From assembly GCF_025370775.1 (NCBI RefSeq), contig NZ_JAMXEX010000009.1, positions 159,649 to 223,648 of the forward strand: a DNA stretch of 64,000 nt, in the 5' to 3' direction. This DNA is from Ancylothrix sp. D3o (GTDB lineage: Bacteria; Cyanobacteriota; Cyanobacteriia; Cyanobacteriales; Oscillatoriaceae). The notes below the pieces were generated by a model. That model was given only the letters and a program-made list of their open reading frames with translations, was not told where the DNA came from and ran no database searches. Positions 7,807-15,742 of the stretch are shown here, piece after piece; position 1 is the stretch's first letter; the number at the start of each line of letters is the position of its first letter. The position numbers and the translations under genes were made by a program.

Positions 7807-8691
7807 TTATGGATTTTCTGGGGAGGGGATGGCGGCGCTAAATTCTTCGAGGGAATTTGCGGTTAAAAGAATTTCTCCTAGTTCTTCTAGTTGTTCGACT
7901 GTGAGGTTTTGAATTTGGGTTTGAATGGGTGCTGGGATTGCTCCAAAACGCCGGTTTAATAATCTTAGTAAATAGCGCTGGGCTTCTTGTTTCTTTCCTT
8001 CAACTTGTCCTTGTTGTAGCCCTCTTTGTTCTGCTTGTTGGGCGATAGTTTTACCGAGGGGGGATTCTTGTAAGGCTTCCATTGCTAGGTTCATAAGTTG
8101 TTGGATGAATTGGGGTGTGTAGACAAATGTAGCAAATATTGCTAGGATTGATAGCAGGTCTTGGGATTGATTGTCTGCTTGGAAGATTTGGACGGCTTGG
8201 CGAAATGTTGTTTCGTTGTTTCCTCCTTTCATCACCGGCACTAAGGGAAGTAGGGCTTTTAATGAGGGTTGAAAGGCGATTTCTGCTTCTACTTCCCACA
8301 GGTTTATAACTCGATATTCTTGGGTTGCTTGTAATCCTAAAAAGTTGGATTCGTAGCGGTTGGGGATTGGTGTTTCTGGGGTTGGGGGCAGGATGTTTAT
8401 GAGGACGGGATAGACGGGGAGGTTATATTTTTCTTCGGCGAGGGCTGCGTAGGCTCTCATTCGTTTAGGCATTCGGGTTTTATAGCGTAATTGTATCTCG
8501 TTGAGAATGAGAAATTCGCCGATTTCGGGGCCGGTTGCTTTGATGATAATGTCGCTTTCTCTGCTTACCCATTGAAATTGTGGATCGATGAGTTCACCTG
8601 CTTTTATGTCGGGGCGTTGTGTTACCCATTGTGCCCATCCATCGGGGTTTAAGCTGATTAATCTTTTGCTGCTGATATCTGCTTCTGCCAT
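7807..8691 (-). CDS. Rpn family (DUF4351) PD-(D/E)XK nuclease-like protein
   Basis: The protein has 294 residues. Residues ~25-120 fit the Rpn/transposase-like PD-(D/E)XK fold: an acidic DIIIKATG strand, then EFLILNEIQLRYKTRMPKRM, where the ExQ replaces the classical ExK, as is common in this family. The C-terminal ~60 residues (RYLLRLLNRRFG, IQNLTVEQLEELGEIL) are the DUF4351 domain. Rpn proteins promote recombination in E. coli, and many cyanobacteria carry numerous copies of unknown role. The start is the ATG of MAEADISSKR. The C-terminal third is duplicated just downstream. Confidence 0.8.
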   Translation of the reverse strand: MAEADISSKRLISLNPDGWAQWVTQRPDIKAGELIDPQFQWVSRESDIIIKATGPEIGEFLILNEIQLRYKTRMPKRMRAYAALAEEKYNLPVYPVLINILPPTPETPIPNRYESNFLGLQATQEYRVINLWEVEAEIAFQPSLKALLPLVPVMKGGNNETTFRQAVQIFQADNQSQDLLSILAIFATFVYTPQFIQQLMNLAMEALQESPLGKTIAQQAEQRGLQQGQVEGKKQEAQRYLLRLLNRRFGAIPAPIQTQIQNLTVEQLEELGEILLTANSLEEFSAAIPSPENP

Positions 8692-8790
8692 TATTTTTTT
8701 TAGTTCGGTTGTTGGGTTTTATTTAAGCAGATAAGGGGGGGTTATGGGGGCCGGTGTTTGGTGCTGTAAAAGGGCCGGTATTCTTATCTG

Positions 8791-8838
8791 TGGAGCGGGC
8801 ATCTTGCCCGCTATGAGCAGGCAGGATGCCTGCTCCAC
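8791..8838. repeat. Dispersed palindromic repeat
   Basis: Two adjacent palindromes (agcgggcatcttgcccgct, then gcaggcaggatgcctgc) of the same family as 1644-1706. They lie in the gap between the Rpn gene and the HEAT-NACHT gene. Confidence 0.7.
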
Positions 8839-8850
8839 TAAAACAAATAT

Positions 8851-11799
8851 TTACGGCGTGGTTTGAGGAATACACCGGCCCGCTATTTCTGTTGGCAGAT
8901 AATCACTGTCTTTTGCCCATTCTTCGGCTAAATAGCTATCGCGGACTGCTAACAAAAACCCTTTTATTTCTTCCGATGACATACGATTAGCTTTGCTCAT
9001 AAAGACTTTCCATTTATCTTTATTTTTCTTATTGTCTCCGACTAAATGCAATCCAGCCAGATATTCAGCCACCGGATCTAGCGAGAAACGGATGTTTTCT
9101 TTGGCGGGGCGTATGGTTTCAATGAGGTGGAGTTTTTCTTCGAGATATTTGAGGCGAATTTCTGCATCTTGGGAGTTTAACTCAGATAAGACAGCGAGGG
9201 CATCTTGTCGTTTAATCGATGCCGGCTTATAGGTACTTTTTAAACACTTCCAAGCCAGCGCTTTTGCATCTCGTTGAACGGCGGTAATATCTAACGGATT
9301 TTCTGCAATAGCGCAGTTAAGTTCGTCGATATAAGATAACATCAAATCAGGAATATTTTCCGGCAATTTCTCTTCTTTGTTCCCTTCTAGTTTGGCAATT
9401 AGTAGATCCGTATAGAGTTTGGCAAATAAAACTGTTGTGCTTCTTCCTTGGGCGCGGATTACTTCTAAAAGTTTCGCTAAATCACGGCAGTGGTGGAAAA
9501 GTTTGTCTTCGGTTAATAAATGCGGTTTTCCTAGCTTTTCCAGATATTTTTCGAGAAAGATAGCCAGTTCTCCACCTTTTATGCGTAGGGGATGGATGGT
9601 GGTTTTGCTGGCTTTTCCAAGACTGTTTTCGAGTCTGGTTGTGATGGCTAAAGCATTGACGGGAAACTCGGCAGAATAGGGGTCTATTAGCTTTTGGGTG
9701 GCTTGAGTAAGTTCGGAAAAATGGTCTACAATTACCAAAATTCTGCGCTGTTGGAGCAGTTTTTTCAGCAAGGTTTCATCAATGGGGCGAGGGTGGTGGG
9801 TGAGGGCTTTTAGCTGGCCGCGAATTGTATCCAGAAAAGGATGTTTACCTTGGGTGATTTGTCCGTCGAGTTCCTGTTCTATTAATACGGGAATCATTAA
9901 ATGTTTGCAAAGACGTTTGGTTTCGTCTGGTTCCATTGCTGCTAGGGCTATTTGGCAGGCGATGCTGGTTTTTCCAATTCCACCTTCACCCCAAATTAAC
10001 AGGCAAATTCGCTTTTTGCTGAAGATTGGTTGCAGGTTTTCGGCGGTGATTTGGGGTTCTTTTTTAGTGTCTATTTCAATGGCGACGGGGACGTAGGTGC
10101 TGCGGTTTTTGACGGTTTCGAGTTTGTAGAATTCTTCGCGGGCGGTTTTGATATGTTTGGAAACCCAGGCATCAAGTACGCGGGGACGGTATGTAAAAAA
10201 TATGAAAAAGGTCAAGTCACGAATTCGCACGGGTGCTCCTCCCCAGGTTTCGGGGAATTTAAATTCGTAGGGTATAAGGGCATCATTAATTGCTAATATC
10301 CACAGAGGACGAATTCGTAGCAAAATAAACCACAGGGAGGGGAAGAATATTAGGTAAATGAGGATGCCGCATATCCAAGGATTTTTGAGGATTATGGTGA
10401 GAAGACGGCTGTTTTTTTCGTCTTTGAGTTCGCTGAGGGATGTTTCTAATCGGGAGAGGTTTTCTGCTGGGAATGCGTCTTTAGAATTTTTTAGGATTTC
10501 GAGGGCGGTTTCTAAGCCTTTTATTGCTTTTTCTAAGTCGGTTGAAGACAGTTTTTTGCGGTTATCTTGAAGATTAAGAGCGATTATTGGCAAAATATTA
10601 CTTGCTCGGCTACGGACACGGTTATCAGAGTCTTTGAGAGCTTCCACTAACTGAAGGATGACAACCTTGGCTTCTGTACCCATATCTCCCAGAGCAGAAG
10701 CCGCATAGCTACGGACATCGGCATCAGAGTCTTTGAGAAGTTCCACCAACTGGGGGATGGCGGCTTTGGCTTCTGTGCCCATATCTCCCAGAACAGCAGC
10801 CGCAATGCTACGCACGCCGGCATCAGAGTCTTTGAGAAGTTCCACCAACTGGGGGATGGCGGCTTTGGCTTCTGTACCCATTTTTCCGAGGGCAGAAGCC
10901 GCAGAGTTACGCACATCGGCATCAGAGTCTTTGAGAAGTTTCACCAACTGGGGGATGGCGGCTTTGGCTTCTGTGGCGATATTTCCCAGAACAGAAGCCG
11001 CAGAGTTACGCACAGCGGCATCAGAGTCTTTGAGAAGTTCCACTAACTGGGGGATGGCAACTTTGGCTTCTGTACCCATATATCGCAGAGCAGAAGCCGC
11101 ACTGCTACGCACATCGGCATCCGAGTCTTTGAGAGCTTCAACCAACTGGGGGATGGCAACTTTGGCTTCTGTGCCGATATTTCCCAGAACAGCAGCAGCA
11201 CTGCTACGCACAGCGGCATCAGAGTCTTTGAGAGCTTCCACGAACTGGGGGATGGCGGCCTCAAAGCCGGCTGGCGCTGTATTATTCTTGTAACTCCACA
11301 ACAGACTATTTGATGACAAAGACTCAGCCGCACGCCGGCGTACTCCAACATCGGAGTCTTTCAATAATTTTGCTAAAGCAGAAATTACTGTCTGATCATG
11401 TTCGTTAAAGAAACTCCCCAAAGCATCAGCCGCACTCCATCGCACTCGCACATTTTTTGACTGGAAAGCTTTGATTAAACTTGGGACAGCAGGCTCTCCT
11501 ATTGTTCGTAACGCCGAAACTGCACCCTGACGAACTGCCACATTATCAGACTCCAAGGCTTTGATGAGTTGGGGAACGGCGGGAGTACCAATTTTTGCTA
11601 ATTTCTCAATTGTGTCATCGCGGTTAAATTTATCGGCGGTTTTTAATTTCTCAATAAGGGGGGCAACTTCACCGGCACCGGCCTGTTTTTCGGCGCTATT
11701 TTGCCCCCACGCAATGCTGTTGAGCAGCAAGGGTGATGTGATAGATAGTAATGAAACAGTCAAAGCAGCCAATAATTGATGCCGGCTATTTTTTCTCAT
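8851..11799 (-). CDS. Membrane-anchored HEAT-repeat NACHT NTPase
   Basis: The protein has 982 residues counted from MRKNSRHQLL. A signal peptide covers residues 1-33 (LLAALTVSLLSITSPLLL, cleavage near AWGQ). HEAT/PBS-like repeats fill ~45-405; the last seven are almost identical 33-residue units built on AIPQLVELLKDSDADVR. One hydrophobic segment lies at ~473-495 (ICGILIYLIFFPSLWFILL). A NACHT-type NTPase follows with Walker A GEGGIGKTS (~604-612) and Walker B RRILVIVD. Predicted topology is HEAT sensor outside, NTPase in the cytoplasm. STAND NTPases act as signal-triggered switches, often in defence. The ORF extends 31 codons upstream, but that part overlaps a dispersed repeat (11871-11912), so I prefer the MRKN start; neither start has a clear ribosome binding site. 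Confidence 0.8.
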   Translation of the reverse strand: MRKNSRHQLLAALTVSLLSITSPLLLNSIAWGQNSAEKQAGAGEVAPLIEKLKTADKFNRDDTIEKLAKIGTPAVPQLIKALESDNVAVRQGAVSALRTIGEPAVPSLIKAFQSKNVRVRWSAADALGSFFNEHDQTVISALAKLLKDSDVGVRRRAAESLSSNSLLWSYKNNTAPAGFEAAIPQFVEALKDSDAAVRSSAAAVLGNIGTEAKVAIPQLVEALKDSDADVRSSAASALRYMGTEAKVAIPQLVELLKDSDAAVRNSAASVLGNIATEAKAAIPQLVKLLKDSDADVRNSAASALGKMGTEAKAAIPQLVELLKDSDAGVRSIAAAVLGDMGTEAKAAIPQLVELLKDSDADVRSYAASALGDMGTEAKVVILQLVEALKDSDNRVRSRASNILPIIALNLQDNRKKLSSTDLEKAIKGLETALEILKNSKDAFPAENLSRLETSLSELKDEKNSRLLTIILKNPWICGILIYLIFFPSLWFILLRIRPLWILAINDALIPYEFKFPETWGGAPVRIRDLTFFIFFTYRPRVLDAWVSKHIKTAREEFYKLETVKNRSTYVPVAIEIDTKKEPQITAENLQPIFSKKRICLLIWGEGGIGKTSIACQIALAAMEPDETKRLCKHLMIPVLIEQELDGQITQGKHPFLDTIRGQLKALTHHPRPIDETLLKKLLQQRRILVIVDHFSELTQATQKLIDPYSAEFPVNALAITTRLENSLGKASKTTIHPLRIKGGELAIFLEKYLEKLGKPHLLTEDKLFHHCRDLAKLLEVIRAQGRSTTVLFAKLYTDLLIAKLEGNKEEKLPENIPDLMLSYIDELNCAIAENPLDITAVQRDAKALAWKCLKSTYKPASIKRQDALAVLSELNSQDAEIRLKYLEEKLHLIETIRPAKENIRFSLDPVAEYLAGLHLVGDNKKNKDKWKVFMSKANRMSSEEIKGFLLAVRDSYLAEEWAKDSDYLPTEIAGRCIPQTTP
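10590..11283. repeat. Seven 99-bp tandem coding repeats (HEAT units)
   Basis: The motif tctttgag recurs at ~99-base steps (near 10630, 10729, 10828, 10927, 11026, 11125, 11224). Each unit encodes one 33-residue HEAT repeat. DNA identity between units is very high, with scattered differences at VRSSAA/VRNSAA-type positions, so the array is young or homogenised by recombination. Confidence 0.85.
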
Positions 11800-11870
11800 T
11801 TCGGTAGAAGCTTGGAAAGCTGAACAAGATAACCTACATTCTAATTTAATTGGATTTCGTAATGGGGGGC

Positions 11871-11912
11871 TTAACACATCCCGTAGAAGCACCGGGTTTA
11901 ACCGGCGGCATA
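11871..11912. repeat. 'cttaacacatcccgtagaag' repeat, copy 1
   Basis: The sequence ttaacacatcccgtagaagc plus an accgg-ttta-accggcgg palindrome is repeated with few changes at 12181-12227. The two copies flank the hicB-like gene. Confidence 0.65.
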
Positions 11913-11928
11913 GTTGATTCGTGGTAGT

Positions 11929-12135
11929 TTAGGCACTTAACACCTCAAATGTTGTTAAGAAAGTGCGGGAATTTTTAGGCATTGGGAATTCTTCTAAATA
12001 AAGTTCTGTTGCTTCTTTTAAATTTACCAGTGCTTCCTCAATCGTATCGCCTTGGCTGGCAGTTCCTACTTCTGGACATTCTGCCACATACACATCTTCT
12101 TCCCAATAAACTATCGCTGTAAAAGTTCGAGACAT
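11929..12135 (-). CDS. HicB-family antitoxin-like protein, solitary
   Basis: A 68-residue protein with the HicB core: FTAIVYWEEDVYVAECPEV, then GDTIEEALVNLKEATELYLE. HicB is a partial RNase H-like fold that neutralises the HicA mRNA interferase. No HicA (a small dsRBD-like protein with GSH motif) is encoded in the 120 bases on either side, and no DNA-binding extension is present, so this is an orphan HicB-like protein as is frequent in cyanobacteria. It is flanked by two copies of a palindromic repeat, which may mark a mobile or rearranged segment. Confidence 0.8.
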   Translation of the reverse strand: MSRTFTAIVYWEEDVYVAECPEVGTASQGDTIEEALVNLKEATELYLEEFPMPKNSRTFLTTFEVLSA

Positions 12136-12180
12136 AGTGCTATAAATAATGGATATTTTTTAAACTAATTTTTCTATTTT

Positions 12181-12227
12181 AACACATCCCGCAGAAGCAC
12201 CGGTTAAAACCGGCGGCTTCTACCGGC
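12181..12227. repeat. 'aacacatcccgcagaag' repeat, copy 2
   Basis: Second copy of the element at 11871-11912, with a longer palindrome (ccggttaaaaccgg). Similar ccggttaaaaccgg hairpins recur in the 24.5 kb cluster. Confidence 0.65.
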
Positions 12228-12257
12228 ACTATTAACCCAAACGAAAAAACCGGCTAT

Positions 12258-13220
12258 TTAAAAATCCCACATCACCGGCTGATCATCTAAATGATCGGTA
12301 ACTGTGCGCCCAATGCTATCAATTTCTGCTAAATATTCCGCAGATAACTTAACATTTCCCGCCTCAGCATTGCCAATGGCTTGCTCGGCATTTCTTGCCC
12401 CGACAATGGCATTTGATTGAGGTTGGGCAATTAACCAAGCTAATGCTAATTGTCCTAAACTGCAATTATTTCTCTCAGCAATAGGGCGCAAATTATCTAA
12501 GGCTTGTTGTATCCGCTGATAGTTATCTTTGTTGGCAAATAGCTTATTTTTGGCGCGGTGATCGCCTTCTGCAAATTTGTGATCGGGGCCAAATTTGCCC
12601 GTGAGTAATCCTTGCGCTAATGACGAATAGGCAATAATTGAAATGTTGTTTTCTACGCAATAAGGAGTCAAGTCTTTTTCTACCCAGCGCCAGAATAAAG
12701 AATAGGGCGGTTGTAAGCTATCTATTTGCCCAAATTGTGCGGCTTCTTCTATTTGTTGCCGATTGAAGTTTGAGACACCAATACTGCGAATTTTGCCTTG
12801 TTTTTTTAAATCATTTAATGCGCGCATTGTTTCTTCTATTGGCACGATTTCACTATTCCAAGTGCCCGCCGGCCAATGAATTTGATACAAGTCGATATAA
12901 TCGGTTTTTAAATTGGTGAGAGAACGTTCGCAGGCTTCAATTACTTGGTTATATTTAAGATGATTTGAAAACACTTTTGTTGCATAGACAACTTTATCGC
13001 GGATATCTGATAATGCTTGTCCAACAATTTGCTCAGAGTGTCCGTTTCCGTACACTTCGGCGGTGTCAAAGGTTGTGATGCCGGCGTCAAATGCTGCTCG
13101 CATGGCTTTGGTGGTTTCGGTGTCTTCTATTCCTATCCACATATTTTTGCCGGCTTGCCATGTTCCCATGATAATAGGGGTGATTTTGATGTCTGATTTG
13201 CCGAGGTTTCTTGTTTGCAT
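12258..13220 (-). CDS. Aldo/keto reductase
   Basis: A 320-residue (alpha/beta)8-barrel NADPH-dependent oxidoreductase. The catalytic tetrad is visible: Asp in FDTAEVYGNG, the Tyr of EVYGNG, Lys in KVVYATKVF and His in YQIHWPAG. The NADP-binding C-terminal part contains SNAIVGARNAEQ. It belongs to the general-stress/YajO-like group of AKRs; the physiological carbonyl substrate cannot be told. The start gives MQTRNLGKSDIKITPI, normal for the family. It stands alone, divergent from the DUF1802 gene. Confidence 0.92.
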   Translation of the reverse strand: MQTRNLGKSDIKITPIIMGTWQAGKNMWIGIEDTETTKAMRAAFDAGITTFDTAEVYGNGHSEQIVGQALSDIRDKVVYATKVFSNHLKYNQVIEACERSLTNLKTDYIDLYQIHWPAGTWNSEIVPIEETMRALNDLKKQGKIRSIGVSNFNRQQIEEAAQFGQIDSLQPPYSLFWRWVEKDLTPYCVENNISIIAYSSLAQGLLTGKFGPDHKFAEGDHRAKNKLFANKDNYQRIQQALDNLRPIAERNNCSLGQLALAWLIAQPQSNAIVGARNAEQAIGNAEAGNVKLSAEYLAEIDSIGRTVTDHLDDQPVMWDF

Positions 13221-13239
13221 TTTTTTTTACCCTAGATGT

Positions 13240-13262
13240 ATAACAGGCAAGATGCCTGCTCC
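13240..13262. repeat. Dispersed palindromic repeat (short copy)
   Basis: A single aggcaagatgcct palindrome with the flanking gctccac, of the same family as 1644-1706 and 47115-47138. It lies between the divergent AKR and DUF1802 genes. Confidence 0.6.
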
Positions 13263-13313
13263 ACATATTAACGCAGATGGGTGTATTATAGAATAAGATT
13301 GGGAGGTAAGGTT

Positions 13314-13889
13314 ATGGATTTAATGTTAAGTTTGGCTTTGAAAGAATGGGCGGTTGCTGTAGAGGCTTTGGAGGCTGGGGAGACGATTTTGCTATTGCGT
13401 AAGGGGGGAATTCGTGAGGGTAAGGGAGGTTTTAAGGTTGAGCAGAATCGGGTTTTGCTTTACCCGACTTTTGAGCATCAAAAACCGGATTTGCTGAAGT
13501 CGGAATATTGCAAGAAAGTTGTATCAGTTGAGTCTGGGTGGCATCCTGAAACTGTCAGGATCGGCAGTTTTGCAGAAATTACTGATGCTTTTTTGGTGGC
13601 GCATGAACCGGCTATTAAAGCGCTTTTACCTTATCATATTTGGAATGAGCAATTTATCACGGAGCGCTTAAAATGGAAACCCAGTGAGCCGGTTTCTGTG
13701 TTGTTGTTGCGGGTTTATAAACTTGCTGAAACCCGGATTATTCCCTACCGGCAAGAATACGGCGGCTGTAAGTCTTGGATGGATATTAAGGAGTTGGTTT
13801 CTCTTGAAAATTCGGTAGCGATTTTGAGTGATGGCGAGTATAATAAACAAGCAAATGCTATCCGCCAAACCATCGCCAACCCAGTTTAA
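13314..13889 (+). CDS. DUF1802 family protein
   Basis: A 191-residue protein starting MDLMLSLALKEWAVAVEAL, with a gggagg ribosome binding site 8 bases upstream (13301-13306). This decides against an upstream in-frame ATG at 13281. Conserved features are GETILLLRKGGIREGKGGF, LYPTFEHQKPDLLK and IWNEQFITERLKWKP. The family is common in cyanobacteria and some Firmicutes and has no known activity; its fold is suspected to be nuclease- or Nudix-like, but that is not shown here. Confidence 0.8.
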   Translation: MDLMLSLALKEWAVAVEALEAGETILLLRKGGIREGKGGFKVEQNRVLLYPTFEHQKPDLLKSEYCKKVVSVESGWHPETVRIGSFAEITDAFLVAHEPAIKALLPYHIWNEQFITERLKWKPSEPVSVLLLRVYKLAETRIIPYRQEYGGCKSWMDIKELVSLENSVAILSDGEYNKQANAIRQTIANPV

Positions 13890-13896
13890 GTAAGCT

Positions 13897-14868
13897 TCAA
13901 ATTACGCCAAAACTCACCCCCATTTCCCGTAACCATTTGCGATAAAAAATCGAAGACTTATCGCAAGGTAAATGAAATTCCGCCTGCAAATCAAGCGGTA
14001 AACATTTGGGTTGCTGAGACTCAACAATGGGGATGTCTTGATTGACTACTTTATCTTGAAATGTTTTTAAATCAATTTCTGGAATCTCAAAACCATAATT
14101 CATTGCTATCCACATCCACCCTAAACATTCCTCCTCGTTTATAGGCGCAACTGTGAAATATATGGCTAAACAATTGCCGTTTGTTTCTTTTACAAATGAG
14201 GTGGTTAAGGGGCGCCAAACTCGGTAATTATAGATAACTTTTCCGCCTTTGCCGGTGCCGTCTGGATCAGGTTGCCACACCGGCACATTACAAAGTGAGA
14301 AGCCAGTCTCTTCTTTTCTCACTTCGTAATCCTCAACGGCTGTATAACTGCGACTTCCCAACAAGCCATCATGCACAAAGGGGAAATGAGAAACGTCTAA
14401 AAAGTTCTCAATCGCACGAAATCCGCTTGATTGATAATTGTATGGGCCGCATAAAAATTTCCGATAACTGCTATCTTGCCATTCTGCAAAAGGTGCCGGT
14501 GTGGGGGTGTCGGGAGTGCCCAAACATACCCAGATTAAACCGTAGCATTCTTGCACTGTATATGTTTTAACTCGAACTCGTTGCGGGGGCTGCCGGTTGG
14601 GATAGGCGGGAATGTGTGTGCAAGTGCCGGTGGTGTCATACTCGAATCCGTGATAAGGACAAATGAGTGTATCACCGGATATGCTACCAATTGATAGCCG
14701 TGCGCCTCGGTGAGGACATTTGTCTTGCCATGCCATAATTTGATTTTCATAGCGCCACAAAACGATATTTTCCCCTAATAAACGTGCCGGTAAAAGGGAT
14801 GTTGATTTTAAGTCTTCTACTTTTGCAACAGCGTGCCAATCATTGAGTAAAATTGCATCAGTTGTCAT
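13897..14868 (-). CDS. Rieske non-heme iron oxygenase
   Basis: The protein has 323 residues. An N-terminal Rieske domain has CPHRGA and CPYHGF (the CxH...CxxH [2Fe-2S] ligands, residues ~52-72). A catalytic domain has the mononuclear iron motif ENFLDVSHFPFVH (~155-167). This layout belongs to the vanillate O-demethylase/pheophorbide a oxygenase-like group of ring-hydroxylating oxygenases. The redox partner and substrate are not evident; no reductase is adjacent. It converges with the DUF1802 gene, leaving only 7 bases between stops. Confidence 0.88.
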   Translation of the reverse strand: MTTDAILLNDWHAVAKVEDLKSTSLLPARLLGENIVLWRYENQIMAWQDKCPHRGARLSIGSISGDTLICPYHGFEYDTTGTCTHIPAYPNRQPPQRVRVKTYTVQECYGLIWVCLGTPDTPTPAPFAEWQDSSYRKFLCGPYNYQSSGFRAIENFLDVSHFPFVHDGLLGSRSYTAVEDYEVRKEETGFSLCNVPVWQPDPDGTGKGGKVIYNYRVWRPLTTSFVKETNGNCLAIYFTVAPINEEECLGWMWIAMNYGFEIPEIDLKTFQDKVVNQDIPIVESQQPKCLPLDLQAEFHLPCDKSSIFYRKWLREMGVSFGVI

Positions 14869-15020
14869 GGTTTTTAGTGCGAAAAAGTTGAGATTTTCGG
14901 CTCAATTATTACAGAATTTTAGCATAAATTTATATAAATAACTGGGTTTATTGAAAGAACAAAATGATAGAATAGAATGAGGAGAAGTCAACAAATCTGG
15001 GGCCATGTAGGTACTCAAAT

Positions 15021-15707
15021 ATGCTAGAAACCGCTGCTTCCGAAATTTCTGTGGAAACTCCTGGGGAAATGCCTGTATTTCCCCCAAGTGACTTATTAAG
15101 TGAGGAGCCGCAATTGGAAACTTACCGCCATTTAAAACAACTGATTCTACTGTTAACTTGCTTAGAACGCTTGTGGAGTAATCGCAATGATTTTTTTGCC
15201 GGTGGGAATTTAAGCATTTACTACAGCAGCCGGCAACGCAAATCAGAAGACGTAAAAGGGCCCGACTTTTTTGTAGTTCTGGATACGGAACGCAAAGAGC
15301 GTAAAAGTTGGGTAGTCTGGGATGAAGATGGAAAATATCCTAACTTCATTTTAGAGGTGCTTTCTGATAGCACGGCTCAAACAGATCGGGGATTAAAGAA
15401 ACAAATTTATCAGGATGTTTTTCGCACTCCTGAGTATTTTTGGTTTGATCCTTATAAATTTGAGTTTAAAGGGTTTAGACGCAATTACCGGCAATATGAA
15501 GAAATCGAACCAAATGAGCGGGGATGGCTTTGGAGTGAAGAATTACAGTTGTATTTAGGGATTTTGAATGAACAATTACGATTTTTTACTCCCGATGAAC
15601 AATTGGTTTTGACTCCTGAAGAAGGCGAGGCAAAAGAACGTCAACGCGCCGAACGTTTACGACAAATGCTGTTAGATAGGGGGGTGAATCCTGACGAGTT
15701 GCTGTAA
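15021..15707 (+). CDS. Uma2 family endonuclease-like protein
   Basis: The protein has 228 residues. The core (GPDFFVVLDTE, WVVWDEDGKYPNFILEVLSD, YQDVFRTPEYFWFDP) carries the PD-(D/E)XK-like Uma2/DUF820 signature with the acidic PDF and LEV motifs. A charged C-terminal tail ends RQMLLDRGVNPDELL, typical of the family. Uma2 proteins are extremely abundant in cyanobacteria and their function is unresolved. A second Uma2 gene lies at 18147, so the pair brackets the osmoprotectant transporter operon. A bidirectional terminator follows. Confidence 0.85.
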   Translation: MLETAASEISVETPGEMPVFPPSDLLSEEPQLETYRHLKQLILLLTCLERLWSNRNDFFAGGNLSIYYSSRQRKSEDVKGPDFFVVLDTERKERKSWVVWDEDGKYPNFILEVLSDSTAQTDRGLKKQIYQDVFRTPEYFWFDPYKFEFKGFRRNYRQYEEIEPNERGWLWSEELQLYLGILNEQLRFFTPDEQLVLTPEEGEAKERQRAERLRQMLLDRGVNPDELL

Positions 15708-15713
15708 ACCTTA

Positions 15714-15742
15714 GCCACCGGTTTTAAGCGGTGGCTTTTTTT
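15714..15742 (+). terminator. Terminator after Uma2 gene, overlapping the end of the convergent gene
   Basis: The stem gccaccg/cggtggc (15714-15720 with 15729-15735) is followed by seven Ts. The stop codon of the minus-strand solute-binding gene (15724-15726) falls in the loop, so the 3' end of that gene is also part of the hairpin. Confidence 0.85.

Noticed and set aside
10733..11293. 186-residue repetitive frame opposite the HEAT repeats
   Set aside because: It is the antisense shadow of the 99-bp HEAT units, which keep all frames open because of their regular composition.
8851..11892. Longer form of the HEAT-NACHT protein starting at 11892
   Set aside because: The extra 31 codons lie partly in a dispersed repeat and would bury the signal peptide. 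The MRKN start at 11799 fits better.
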